NCBI GenBank assembly: GCA_050946055.1
Contig: JBMNUB010000034.1
Location: forward strand, 1 to 32,813
Direction: 5' to 3'
Length of the DNA stretch: 32,813 nt
From: Fimadaptatus sp050946055
GTDB lineage: Bacteria > Bacillota > Clostridia > Christensenellales > Aristaeellaceae
The notes beneath the pieces were generated by a model, which ran no database searches, was not told the DNA's origin, and saw only the letters and a list, made by a program, of their open reading frames with translations. Below, one piece after another: positions 8,581 through 16,672 of the stretch (within the stretch, counting starts at the first letter, position 1; each line of letters starts with the position of its first letter). Position numbers and translations under genes: made by a program.

Positions 8581-9315
8581 TTACTCCTTACCGTCGCGCT
8601 CGGGCTTGTACCACAGCCCGTACTGGTCGGAGTCCTGCAGCGCGTGCAGCATGTACTGGCGGGCGTTGGGTATGCTGCGGCAGATGTGATCCAGCAGCTC
8701 CTTCATCTCCTGACGCTTGGTGTAGCCGTTGGCGGGGCAGGTGGATTCGACTATGGGCAGCTCCAGCTTGCGCGCAAGGCCCGTTATGTACTTCTCGCTC
8801 ACGTAGAGCATGGGGCGTATAACGGTCAGGTTTGAGCGGCTTAAGTAGGTCACGGGCTGGAATGTGTGCAGCCTGCCCTCGTAAAACAGGCTCAAAAGCA
8901 GCGTCTCCAGCGCGTCGTCGCGATGATGGCCCAGCGCCACCTTGTTGCAGCCATGCTCCGCAGCCAGCTCGTTGAGCGCTCCGCGGCGCATCTTGGCGCA
9001 TAGCGCGCAGGGGTTCTTCTCCTTGCGCTGATTGAATATTATGTCGGATATGTCGGTCTGCTTGAGCGTGTATGGCACGCCCAGCTTGTCGCACAGCGCG
9101 CTGACCGGCGAATAGTCCATGGGCTCCAGCCCTATGCCCAGCGTCAGCGCCTCTATCTCAAAGGGTATCTTCATATACATCCTGTACAGGCTCAGCGCAT
9201 ACAGCAGCATCAGGCTGTCCTTGCCGCCGGATACTCCCACGGCTATGCGGTCGCCCGCGCGTATCATGTCGAAGTCCTCGCAGCAACGGCGCATAGCGCC
9301 CAGTATCTTTTTCAT
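8581..9315 (-). CDS. ttcA: TtcA-family tRNA 2-thiocytidine synthetase
   Basis: A 244-residue PP-loop ATPase. SGGKDS at residues 29-34 binds ATP; Cys103 and Cys106 (PCALC) and a third Cys in ESTCPANGY near residue 193 match the three cysteines that hold the Fe-S cluster of TtcA. The family activates cytidine 32 of tRNA by adenylation and exchanges oxygen for sulphur in the cytoplasm. GHHRDDALET is the second ATP-site motif. GAGGAG precedes the ATG. A strong promoter lies 45-75 bases upstream. Related TtcA/TilS-like proteins of other specificity exist, so the exact target base is inferred. Confidence 0.87.
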   Translation of the reverse strand: MKKILGAMRRCCEDFDMIRAGDRIAVGVSGGKDSLMLLYALSLYRMYMKIPFEIEALTLGIGLEPMDYSPVSALCDKLGVPYTLKQTDISDIIFNQRKEKNPCALCAKMRRGALNELAAEHGCNKVALGHHRDDALETLLLSLFYEGRLHTFQPVTYLSRSNLTVIRPMLYVSEKYITGLARKLELPIVESTCPANGYTKRQEMKELLDHICRSIPNARQYMLHALQDSDQYGLWYKPERDGKE

Positions 9316-9360
9316 GCGTCCAGCTCCTCAGGCCGCAGCGCGGCGTATTTTCCGCACACA

Positions 9361-9389
9361 AGGATACTTCAAAGCGCGAGGTATGTCAA
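9361..9389 (-). promoter_or_regulatory. Sigma-70 promoter for ttcA
   Basis: On the minus strand TTGACA (9389-9384), a 17-base spacer and TATCCT (9366-9361), about 45 bases before the ttcA ATG. Confidence 0.7.
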
Positions 9390-9598
9390 GCGCGTGCGCG
9401 GTAAGTTATGCGCCGGAATATATGAACAATAGGGCGGGCAAGTGAATGCATAAATAAGCATGATGCGTGCATATAACTCATCGGGTGCGCATGGCGAGGC
9501 CCGCCACACATGACAGTGCGCCGCCCGGATCAAGCCCGCCCCGCCATAAATAAACCACGCAACTTTACCCAAAACAACGCTCTAAACGCGCACTGCCA

Positions 9599-9607
9599 TG
9601 ATATAAT
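9599..9607 (+). promoter_or_regulatory. Extended -10 promoter for the small membrane protein
   Basis: TGATATAAT is a perfect extended -10 (TG at 9599-9600, TATAAT 9602-9607), 36 bases before the ATG. No good -35 is visible, which extended -10 promoters can tolerate. The divergent region 9390-9598 otherwise holds no gene that I can support. Confidence 0.65.
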
Positions 9608-9642
9608 GTGCCTAAAACGATAATGCATATCGGAGGATTTGG

Positions 9643-10107
9643 ATGAGCTTTCTGACGGAGATGAGCGCCTTTTTAAAGGTGATGCTGGTATCCATGCTGC
9701 CTATAATCGAGGTCAAGGGCGCTATACCCATGGGGCTGCTGTGGGGGCTTAACGGCTGGGAGGCGTTTATAGCCGCTGTTCTGGGCTCGTCGATACCCGT
9801 GCCGTTCATAATGCTGCTGCTCAAGCCCGCGCTGCGCTGGCTGCGCAGCCTGCCCTATAAGCCCTGCCACGTATACGCCGACTGGTTCGAGCGCCGCGCC
9901 ATGAAGAAGAAGGGGCGCATATCGGAAAAGAGCCTGATATTCCTGTTCCTGTTCGTGGCCATACCCATACCCACAACTGGCGTATGGATGGGCTCGGCCA
10001 TAGCTACGCTGCTGGACATACGCATAAAGTACGCCCTGCCCATAATACTGCTGGGCAATGTAGTGGCAAGCCTCATACTGGTGGCGCTGGGCGTATTGGT
10101 CATATGA
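9643..10107 (+). CDS. Small multidrug export-type membrane protein (COG2426)
   Basis: A 154-residue protein with about four hydrophobic segments. The motif IIEVKGAIPMGLLWGLNGWEA near residues 21-41 and the later FVAIPIPTTGVWMGSAIA are the hallmarks of the putative small multi-drug export family (PF06695). The name is historic and the true substrate is not established. CGGAGGA stands before the ATG. It is a single-gene unit between an extended -10 promoter and a GC-rich hairpin. Confidence 0.85.
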   Translation: MSFLTEMSAFLKVMLVSMLPIIEVKGAIPMGLLWGLNGWEAFIAAVLGSSIPVPFIMLLLKPALRWLRSLPYKPCHVYADWFERRAMKKKGRISEKSLIFLFLFVAIPIPTTGVWMGSAIATLLDIRIKYALPIILLGNVVASLILVALGVLVI

Positions 10108-10150
10108 CGCAAAGCGCTTTGATACGGCTTTCAGCCCGAGCGCGTCCGTT

Positions 10151-10180
10151 GCCCGCCCCTGCCTTAGAGCCGGGGCGGGC
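10151..10180 (+). terminator. GC-rich hairpin after the small membrane protein gene
   Basis: GCCCGCCCC (10151-10159) pairs with GGGGCGGGC (10172-10180) around a 12-base loop, followed by GCTTTGC. Probable intrinsic terminator with a poor U-run. Confidence 0.6.
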
Positions 10181-10259
10181 GCTTTGCATATATGCGGCGG
10201 CATGTGGCGATTATGCAGTCTTTTTACATAAAGTTTCATGTCAAAAGCGCGGATACCCC

Positions 10260-10288
10260 TTGAAAATCGCGCGCGGGCGATGTATAAT
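10260..10288 (+). promoter_or_regulatory. Near-consensus promoter of the amino-acid ABC operon
   Basis: TTGAAA (10260-10265), a 17-base spacer and TATAAT (10283-10288), with TG directly before the -10. It lies 56 bases before the binding-protein ATG. Confidence 0.85.
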
Positions 10289-10343
10289 AATAACCGCAAT
10301 GACGAACGCCTATAAGGCGCTCTTATCTAAGGAGAAGATAGTC

Positions 10344-11162
10344 ATGAAGAAGATCATAAGCATGATACTGGCTCTTGTAATGCTGGCTGCCTGCACCGTG
10401 TGCTTCGCCGAGGGCGAGACCGTGCTGCGCGTAGGCACCAACCCCGAGTTCGCGCCCTTTGAGTTCGTGGGCGACAGCGGCGAGGTAGAAGGCATAGATG
10501 CCGACATAATCGCCGAGGTTGCCAAGGATCTGGGCATGACCGTGCAGATGGAGTCCATGGACTTTGACGCTCTGGTACCCGCGCTGATGGCCGACCAGTT
10601 GGACGTCGTCATCGCCGGCATGACCATAACCGAGGAGAAGAAGCAGAGTGTTCTGTTCTCCGAGCCCTACTTCACCGCCACTCAGGTGGTAATACTTGCT
10701 GAGGGTTCCGAGATAAACACCGAGGCCGATCTGGCAGGCAAGAAGGTCGGCGTGCAGCTGGGCACCACCGGCGACCTGCTGATATCCGATCCCGCTTACG
10801 GCGTGGCCGAAGTTGCCCGTTACAGCAAGGGTCTGGATGCCGCCATGGACCTCAAGAATGGCCGTCTGGATGCCGTCGTAATAGACACCCTGCCCGCGCA
10901 GCAGTTCGTGGCTTCGCTGGGTGGCCTCATAGTGCGCGATGACATACTGACCAAGGCCGACACCGAGAGCTACGGCATCGCCGTAAAGCTGGGCGACACC
11001 GAGCTGATGGACAAGATAAACGCCTCCCTCAAGCGCATGCAGGAGGATGGCACCTTCGATCAGATAGTGCTCAAGTACATCGAGAGCGACGAGACCGAGG
11101 GCGAAGCCGCTCCCGAGACTGATGCCGCTGCCGAGGCCACTGAGGCTCCCGCTGAGGGCTGA
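10344..11162 (+). CDS. Polar amino-acid ABC transporter substrate-binding protein
   Basis: A 272-residue exported protein of the SBP_bac_3 family. It starts MKKIISMILALVMLAAC; LAAC fits a lipobox, so it is probably a membrane-tethered lipoprotein, although CFA-EG could also be cut by signal peptidase I. The mature part begins TVLRVGTNPEFAPFEF and contains EGIDADIIAEVAKDLGM, GMTITEEKK and LAGKKVGVQLGTTGDL, the ligand-binding core of the family. It ends with an Ala/Glu/Thr-rich acidic tail after residue 245 that is unusual for the fold and looks unstructured. An AAGGAGAAG site precedes the ATG. It is the first gene of a three-gene uptake operon; the amino acid carried is not known. Confidence 0.93.
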   Translation: MKKIISMILALVMLAACTVCFAEGETVLRVGTNPEFAPFEFVGDSGEVEGIDADIIAEVAKDLGMTVQMESMDFDALVPALMADQLDVVIAGMTITEEKKQSVLFSEPYFTATQVVILAEGSEINTEADLAGKKVGVQLGTTGDLLISDPAYGVAEVARYSKGLDAAMDLKNGRLDAVVIDTLPAQQFVASLGGLIVRDDILTKADTESYGIAVKLGDTELMDKINASLKRMQEDGTFDQIVLKYIESDETEGEAAPETDAAAEATEAPAEG

Positions 11163-11181
11163 TAACCAATCCACGTTCCTT

Positions 11182-11212
11182 AAACGCCGCCCGGTCTGGC
11201 CGGACGGCGTTT
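11182..11212 (+). terminator. Intra-operon hairpin between binding protein and permease
   Basis: AAACGCCG...CGGCGTTT arms (from 11182 and to 11212) with a mismatch and a further 4-bp helix, followed by TAGCATG without a long U-run. Hairpins here often cause partial termination or protect the upstream mRNA, keeping binding protein in excess over permease; for this case that is inference. Confidence 0.5.
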
Positions 11213-11276
11213 AGCATGTATAGCGCAAAAAACAGGCGGGACGGCTGCGCCGCCGCCGGACGAGGAGAATGCCAAC

Positions 11277-12074
11277 ATGAGAAGCGACAAAGCGCTGTCA
11301 TACAAATACCTGCTGCTGTTCATGGGCGGCTGGCTGCTGATGATGTTCATGGGCGCGGCGGAAAACGCCGGAGAGCAGATGAACTGGATGCAGAGCCTGT
11401 GGCAGCAGATAGATTTGAACCTCATTCAGGGCGACCGCTATAATATGATACTGGAGGGTCTGGGCGTAACGCTGCGCGTATCGCTGGTGGCCGCCGCGAT
11501 AGGCTTCTGCCTGGGTACCTGCCTTGCGCTCATGCGCCTTAGCAACTGGCACATAGGCAAGTTCTATCCGCTGCGCACCATAGCCACCGTATACGTGGAC
11601 ATAATCCGCGGCACGCCTGTGGTCGTTCAGCTGGTCATAATGAACTTCATAATACTGGCCAGCGCCGACAAGAACCTTGTCGCCTTCCTGACCTTCGGCC
11701 TCAACAGCTCCGCGTATGTGTCCGAGATAATCCGCGGCGGCATAATGGCCGTGGATAAGGGTCAGACCGAAGCCGGCCGCTCGCTGGGTCTCAGCTCGTT
11801 TATGACCATGCGCCTGATAGTGCTGCCGCAGATGATAAAGATAGCGCTGCCTTCGCTGCTAAACGAGATAATCGCGCTGCTCAAGGAGACATCGGTTCTG
11901 GGCTACATAGGCATGATGGATCTTACCAAGGCGGGCGACTTCATCCGCAGCCGCACGTTCTCGCCGTATGTGCCGTACTTCACGGTGGCGCTCATATACC
12001 TTACGATAGTCACCATACTTTCCAATGTGTTCAGTGTCGTAGAGAGGAGGCTGCGCGAGAGTGATATACGTTAA
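11277..12074 (+). CDS. Polar amino-acid ABC transporter permease
   Basis: A 265-residue HisM/GlnP-type membrane protein with about five transmembrane segments. The segment GLGVTLRVSLVAAAIGFCLG is the usual start of the permease domain. VDIIRGTPVVVQL and the cytoplasmic EAA loop (EAGRSLGLSSFMTMRLIVLPQ, around residues 165-185) contact the ATPase. An N-terminal hydrophobic stretch with a polar linker precedes the domain. GAGGAG precedes the ATG. The 3' end overlaps the ATPase GTG start by 14 bases, so translation is coupled. Confidence 0.94.
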   Translation: MRSDKALSYKYLLLFMGGWLLMMFMGAAENAGEQMNWMQSLWQQIDLNLIQGDRYNMILEGLGVTLRVSLVAAAIGFCLGTCLALMRLSNWHIGKFYPLRTIATVYVDIIRGTPVVVQLVIMNFIILASADKNLVAFLTFGLNSSAYVSEIIRGGIMAVDKGQTEAGRSLGLSSFMTMRLIVLPQMIKIALPSLLNEIIALLKETSVLGYIGMMDLTKAGDFIRSRTFSPYVPYFTVALIYLTIVTILSNVFSVVERRLRESDIR

Positions 12075-12783
12075 AGGGCTTACTAAGGACTTTGGCGATC
12101 TCAAGGTGCTAAAGGGCGTGGACCAGCACATAAAGAAGGGCGAAAAAGTGGTAGTGATAGGCCCGTCCGGCTCGGGCAAGTCCACCTTCCTGCGCTGCCT
12201 TAACCTGCTGGAGATGCCTTCCAGCGGCCAGATACTGTTTGAAGGCGTGGACATAACCTCGCGCAAGTGCGACATAAACGCCATCCGCCAGAAGATGGGC
12301 ATGGTGTTCCAGCAGTTCAACCTGTTCCCGCATCTGACCGTGATGGACAACATAACGCTTGCGCCCGTGCGCCTCAAGCGCATGACCAAGGATGAGGCGC
12401 GCGACAAGGCGGGCGAGCTGCTCAGGCGCGTGGGGCTTTACGACAAGGCTTCGGTCTATCCGCGCGCGCTGTCGGGCGGTCAGCGCCAGCGCATCGCCAT
12501 AGTGCGCGCGCTGGCTATGGATCCGGACGTGATGCTGTTCGACGAGCCCACCTCGGCGCTCGACCCCGAGATGGTCGGCGAGGTGCTGGACGTAATGAAG
12601 CAGCTGGCGCGCGACGGCATGACCATGGTGGTCGTGACGCACGAGATGGGTTTTGCCCGCGAGGTGGGTGACCGCGTGCTGTTCATGGACGACGGCTATG
12701 TCATAGAGGAAGGCACGCCCGAGCAGATATTCGGCGCGCCGCGCGAGCGCCGCACGCAGGACTTCCTGAGCAAGCTGCTCTGA
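12061..12783 (+). CDS. Polar amino-acid ABC transporter ATP-binding protein (GlnQ-like)
   Basis: A 240-residue ATPase. Walker A GPSGSGKST lies near residues 35-43, the Q-loop in MVFQQFNLFPH, the signature LSGGQRQR, Walker B VMLFDEPTSALDPEM and the H-loop VVTHEMGFA. This pattern is standard for the polar amino-acid uptake class. The start is GTG with AGGAGG about ten bases upstream, inside the end of the permease gene. It energises uptake with the two genes before it, and a strong terminator follows. Confidence 0.95.
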   Translation: MIYVKGLTKDFGDLKVLKGVDQHIKKGEKVVVIGPSGSGKSTFLRCLNLLEMPSSGQILFEGVDITSRKCDINAIRQKMGMVFQQFNLFPHLTVMDNITLAPVRLKRMTKDEARDKAGELLRRVGLYDKASVYPRALSGGQRQRIAIVRALAMDPDVMLFDEPTSALDPEMVGEVLDVMKQLARDGMTMVVVTHEMGFAREVGDRVLFMDDGYVIEEGTPEQIFGAPRERRTQDFLSKLL

Positions 12784-12811
12784 TGCGGAAGCTGAATATA
12801 CAGGCATGTGC

Positions 12812-12850
12812 AAGGCGCCGGTGTAGAGTTTGACTCTGCACCGGCGCCTT
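12812..12850. terminator. Strong terminator between convergent operons
   Basis: An 18-bp stem (12812-12829 with 12833-12850, one G-T pair) with a 3-base loop, followed by TTGTG on the plus strand after CCTT. AA on the other side lets it act on both strands. It separates the ABC operon from the polysaccharide deacetylase gene. Confidence 0.9.
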
Positions 12851-12895
12851 TTGTGATATGCACTTATGATTGCAGCCCGCAGGGGCGGGAGAGCC

Positions 12896-14161
12896 TCAGC
12901 CTTGCGATGCCGCTTGCCCGCGCGCCGGGTTAACGCGCGAATCGTACAGCACGCCCGACTCCAGCGCCTGACCCTTTATCTCAAACAGCTCCTGCACCGT
13001 GACCACCTGATAGCCCTGCTGCTTCAGCGCGGGCACTATGCGCGCTATGGCGTTGGCGGAGAAGTCCTTCAGGTCGTGGAACAGCACTATGTCGCCGTCG
13101 GATATGTTGTTCATCACGTCGTTGAATATGCGGTCGGCATCGCGCGTCTCCCAGTCGCGAGAGTCCAGCGACCAGTTGACAAGCGGCATGCCCAGCGCTT
13201 CGCTTACGGTTGCGTTGACCGAACCGTAGGGCGTGCGCGCCAGCTGCGGCTCTGCGCCAAACGCCGCCACGTGCGCCGCCTTGCATAGCTCAAGCTCCTG
13301 AGCTATCTGCTGCGCATCCATCCCGGTCAGCTTCTGATGGCTGTATAGATGTGTGCCGATAAGACATCCCATGTCATATGCGCGCTTTGCCGTGGGCGCA
13401 TAGCTGCCCACGCGCTCGCCCACCATGAAGAAGGTGGCCAGCGCGTCGTTTTGCTCCAGCACGTCCAGTATCCGCGCTGTCTGATCGCTGGGGCCATCGT
13501 CGAAGGTCAGCGCCACGGCGGGCTTGTTGACATACAGCTCGCGCCCGGTGTAGCCTGACAGAATCAGACCCTCTGCCGTGGGCGCGGGCGAAGGCTCGGG
13601 TGCCTGCGTGGGCGCGGCGGTGGCATACCCTGCCACGGCGGTCACATACACGACGGGCTGCGGCTGCGACACGGGTATCCTGTGCCTGCCGGAAAGTGCC
13701 AGCGCCAGCACCGCCAGCAGCAGCAGTATGCCCAGCATTACTATGAGCGGCATGCGGCTAATGGGCGGACGCGCGTCGGCGACGGGTATGTTGTCATGCG
13801 CAGGGCCGCCGAACACAGGCGAATCGCCGTTTGGCAGCGGCTCATTAGCTGCCTCATCGCCGTCGCCATCGCCGCGCCGCGAGCGCAGATTGCGGTACTC
13901 GCGGTCATCGTTTGAATAGTCATCGCCGCGCCGCGAACGCAGGTTGCGGTACTCGCGGTCATCATACCCGTCATCAGCCGCAAAGCCCCGTGCGCGCCCG
14001 CCATCACGCCGCGCGCCTTCGTATTTTACTTCGTCATCGTCATCCATGTGCCACTCCGGAGCGCGCATTACGTGGCGCACGTCGCGCGAATCCTGCTCGG
14101 AGGCGCGGCTTCTGCCGTCTGCACGCGCGGCGCTTGATCTTCTATCGTACATACATTTCAT
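12896..14161 (-). CDS. Membrane-anchored polysaccharide deacetylase (NodB domain)
   Basis: About 421 residues from ATG 14161; a TTG at 14173 and an ATG at 14152 are alternatives, and none has a clear ribosome site. The order is a charged, Arg/Asp-rich cytoplasmic region, a membrane segment (MPLIVMLGILLLLAVLALAL), a Pro/Ala/Thr linker and an extracellular NodB domain. Its motifs are TFDDGPS (metal-binding Asp pair), HLYSH (two metal His), RTPYG in place of the common RPPYG, DSRDW and LFHDL. The family removes N-acetyl groups from peptidoglycan or other glycans. The cytoplasmic part has a duplicated DDREYRNLRSRRGD unit. Single gene, convergent with the amino-acid ABC operon. Confidence 0.9.
   Translation of the reverse strand: MKCMYDRRSSAARADGRSRASEQDSRDVRHVMRAPEWHMDDDDEVKYEGARRDGGRARGFAADDGYDDREYRNLRSRRGDDYSNDDREYRNLRSRRGDGDGDEAANEPLPNGDSPVFGGPAHDNIPVADARPPISRMPLIVMLGILLLLAVLALALSGRHRIPVSQPQPVVYVTAVAGYATAAPTQAPEPSPAPTAEGLILSGYTGRELYVNKPAVALTFDDGPSDQTARILDVLEQNDALATFFMVGERVGSYAPTAKRAYDMGCLIGTHLYSHQKLTGMDAQQIAQELELCKAAHVAAFGAEPQLARTPYGSVNATVSEALGMPLVNWSLDSRDWETRDADRIFNDVMNNISDGDIVLFHDLKDFSANAIARIVPALKQQGYQVVTVQELFEIKGQALESGVLYDSRVNPARGQAASQG
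13867..13963. repeat. Two-copy 54-bp-period repeat inside the deacetylase gene
   Basis: The 43-base unit at 13867-13909 recurs at 13921-13963 with two differences. It encodes the duplicated DDREYRNLRSRRGD in the cytoplasmic region, so it is an in-frame internal duplication. Confidence 0.85.
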
Positions 14162-14364
14162 CCGTTCCGCCAATGCTGAAAATTTTAAGTATACTGATAT
14201 ATGATAACATCCCGCGCCGTTTGGCGCAACCGTTTATGAGAAATTGCAGCGCGCAAAGTGCTGCGCACAGGACAGCGCTATTGCATGTGCATGGGGCGGC
14301 GCGCAATCGGAGCGCCGCGGCGGCGGGCAGGCTCCGCTGCTTTATTGAGTTTTGAAGGAGAAAG

Positions 14365-14409
14365 ATGAACTTGTTTGACGAAAAAGTTATCATTGACGGA
14401 GACGATTGA
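14365..14409 (+). CDS. Possible 14-residue leader peptide upstream of marR
   Basis: ATG at 14365 follows AAGGAG at good spacing and encodes MNLFDEKVIIDGDD before TGA. The stop overlaps the -35 box of the promoter for the marR operon, so it would be made from an earlier transcript. No such upstream promoter is obvious. It may be chance, a remnant gene end or a real small peptide; I cannot decide. Confidence 0.25.
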   Translation: MNLFDEKVIIDGDD

Positions 14410-14435
14410 CAGGCGTGCCGGCGCAGTAATATAAT
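14406..14435 (+). promoter_or_regulatory. Consensus promoter of the marR-ABC exporter operon
   Basis: TTGACA (14406-14411), an 18-base spacer and TATAAT (14430-14435), about 80 bases before the marR ATG. MarR proteins usually bind at their own promoter, but I could not mark a convincing palindrome. The rest of 14174-14405 shows no supported gene; a TATACT on the minus strand near 14190 could serve the deacetylase. Confidence 0.85.
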
Positions 14436-14516
14436 AGATAGCGAGCGATGTAATAATATATGGCGCGTCGCCGCTGGCCGCGGCAGGGCAAGGGCGCGCA
14501 GAAAGGAGAAAACCGC

Positions 14517-14945
14517 ATGGAACATATCGGGCATCTGCTAAAGCAAATACATGTCATAATGGACAACAACTTCAACAGCGTGGTCGCGCGCTACGGCCTG
14601 ACCACCGCGCAGGTAGACATGCTGATACTGCTGTTTCGCAACAACGGAAAGCCTATGTGCCAAAAGGAGATAGAGAGCAAGCTTCATCTCAAAAACCCCA
14701 CAGTGACAGGCACGCTCAAGCGGCTGGAGAGCAAGGGCTTTGTAAAGCGAGTGCCGCTGGACAGCGACAGGCGATATAATCAGATAACGCCAACCAGCCG
14801 GGCGCTGGAGCTGGACGCAGAGCTGCTTGGCATCATACACCGCAGCGAAGCGCTGATGACAGAGGGCTTTGCCGATGAGGAACGCGAGGCGCTGACGGAC
14901 GCGCTTCACCGCATTATCGACAATCTCACAAGGCAAGGAGGTTGA
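14517..14945 (+). CDS. MarR-family transcriptional regulator
   Basis: A 142-residue dimeric DNA-binding protein. The winged helix-turn-helix covers roughly residues 40-95 (LTTAQVDMLILLF, CQKEIESKLHLKNPTVTGTLKRLESKGFVKR, then the wing DSDRRYNQITPT). GAAAGGAG precedes the ATG at 14517, while an upstream in-frame ATG at 14460 has none. It lies two bases before the first ABC exporter gene and probably represses the operon until a drug or metabolite is bound; that role is inferred from many similar operons. Confidence 0.93.
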   Translation: MEHIGHLLKQIHVIMDNNFNSVVARYGLTTAQVDMLILLFRNNGKPMCQKEIESKLHLKNPTVTGTLKRLESKGFVKRVPLDSDRRYNQITPTSRALELDAELLGIIHRSEALMTEGFADEEREALTDALHRIIDNLTRQGG

Positions 14946-14947
14946 AT

Positions 14948-16672
14948 ATGAGAAGACTCATAGGCTACATAGGCAAATATAAGAAGTATGCCATAATGAC
15001 GCCGCTCGTTATGATGGGCGAGGTGCTTATGGAGATACTGATACCGCTGGTCATGGCCGAGATGATAGATAAGGGCATAATGGGCAGCGATGTGAACTAC
15101 ACCGTGTGGATGGGCGTGCTGATGATAGTCATGGCGGTGGTATCGCTGTGCTTTGGCGCGCTGGGCTCGCGCTTTGGCGCCAAGGCGGGCATGGGCTTTG
15201 CCAAGAACGTGCGCAAGGCCGTGTTTGAAAAGGTGCAGTCGTTCTCGTTCTCGAACGTGGATAAGTTCTCCACCGCCTCGCTGGTCACTCGCCTGACCAC
15301 CGACGTAAACAACGTGCAGATGGCGTTCAACATGCTGATACGCATGGCCTTCCGCGCGCCAGTAATGATGGTGGGCGCGCTGATAATGGCGATAAAGCTG
15401 AATGCGCAGCTGGCGACGGTGTTCCTGATCGCCATGCCCGTGCTGGGCTTTGGACTGTACTTCATAATGTCGCGCGCTCATCCGCGCTTTAAGGCCATGC
15501 TGGAGCGCTATGACGCGCTCAACTCCGACGTGCAGGAGAACCTGATAGCCATTCGCGTGGTCAAGGCATTCGTGCGCGAAAAGTACGAGTGCGACAAGTT
15601 TAAGGACAATGCCGAGGCCGTGCGCAACGCCCAGTACCGCGCCGAAAAGCTGGTGCAGCTCAACCAGCCGCTGATGCAGATATGCATGTACGGCTGCATA
15701 GTGTCGGTGCTGTGGTTCGGCGGCAGGATGGTCATAGACGGCTCGTTCCAGATAGGTGCGCTGTCCAGCTTCATAAGCTACATATCTCAGATACTGATGT
15801 CGCTGATGATGGTTTCCATGATACTGATGATGACGATAATCTCCCGCGCCTCCATAAACCGCATAAACGAGGTGCTGAGCGAGCAGCCCAGCATATCCGA
15901 TGCCGATGCCAGCGACTCCCTGCGCGTGGCCGACGGCTCGATAGAGTTCAGAAACGTCAGCTTCTCCTATGGCAAGGATCAGCAGCGCCCCACGCTGGAC
16001 GGCATAAACGTAAAGATACCCTCCGGCACGCATGTGGGCGTAATCGGCGGCACAGGCTCTGCCAAGTCCACGCTGGTGCAGCTGATACCGCGCCTGTATG
16101 AGGCGACACAGGGCGAGGTGTTGGTGGGTGGACGCGATGTGCGCGACTACAAGCTGCACGCGCTGCGCGACGATGTGGCCATGGTGCTGCAAAAGAACGT
16201 GCTGTTCTCCGGCACGATAGCCGACAACCTGCGCTGGGGCAACGAGCATGCCACTCAGGAGGAACTGGAATCCGCCTGCAAGAGCGCTCAGGCGCACGAA
16301 TTCATAATGTCCTTCCCCGACGGCTATGAGACTGAGCTGGGGCAGGGCGGCGTAAACGTGTCCGGCGGCCAGAAGCAGCGCCTGTGCATAGCGCGCGCGC
16401 TGATAAAGAAGCCCAAGATAGTCATAATGGACGACTCCACCAGCGCAGTGGATACGGCCACCGACGCGCGCCTGCGCGAGGCCATACACCGCGAACTCAA
16501 GGACACCACGTCCATAATAATCGCACAGCGCATAACCTCAATAGCCGATTGCGACATGATAATCGTCATGGACGATGGCCGCATAGCGGACGTAGGCACT
16601 CACGATGAGCTTATGCGCACTTCCGAGATATACCGCGAGGTGTATCAGTCCCAGCAGAAGGGGGTGGCCTAA
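14948..16672 (+). CDS. Heterodimeric ABC exporter subunit with degenerate ATP site
   Basis: A 574-residue half-transporter, with a six-helix transmembrane domain to about residue 310 and then a nucleotide-binding domain. Walker A is GGTGSAKST (Ala for the usual Gly, near residue 370) and the signature VSGGQKQR is canonical. Walker B ends DDS, with Asp496 in place of the catalytic Glu, and the H-loop is AQR (Gln527 in place of His). These changes match the non-hydrolysing side of BmrC/TM287-type exporters. ATG 14948 was preferred over TTG 14942 because AGGAGG lies six bases before it. It pairs with the next gene; the substrate is probably a lipophilic drug or lipid. Confidence 0.93.
   Translation: MRRLIGYIGKYKKYAIMTPLVMMGEVLMEILIPLVMAEMIDKGIMGSDVNYTVWMGVLMIVMAVVSLCFGALGSRFGAKAGMGFAKNVRKAVFEKVQSFSFSNVDKFSTASLVTRLTTDVNNVQMAFNMLIRMAFRAPVMMVGALIMAIKLNAQLATVFLIAMPVLGFGLYFIMSRAHPRFKAMLERYDALNSDVQENLIAIRVVKAFVREKYECDKFKDNAEAVRNAQYRAEKLVQLNQPLMQICMYGCIVSVLWFGGRMVIDGSFQIGALSSFISYISQILMSLMMVSMILMMTIISRASINRINEVLSEQPSISDADASDSLRVADGSIEFRNVSFSYGKDQQRPTLDGINVKIPSGTHVGVIGGTGSAKSTLVQLIPRLYEATQGEVLVGGRDVRDYKLHALRDDVAMVLQKNVLFSGTIADNLRWGNEHATQEELESACKSAQAHEFIMSFPDGYETELGQGGVNVSGGQKQRLCIARALIKKPKIVIMDDSTSAVDTATDARLREAIHRELKDTTSIIIAQRITSIADCDMIIVMDDGRIADVGTHDELMRTSEIYREVYQSQQKGVA

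Noticed and set aside
10289..10343. Riboswitch or T-box before the amino-acid transporter
   Set aside because: The leader between promoter and ATG is only about 50 bases and has no T-box or long structured region.
14906..16489. 527-codon minus-strand open frame
   Set aside because: His/Tyr/Gln-rich shadow of the ABC exporter gene, without family likeness. The same holds for long frames opposite nadE, the second ABC gene and pepF.
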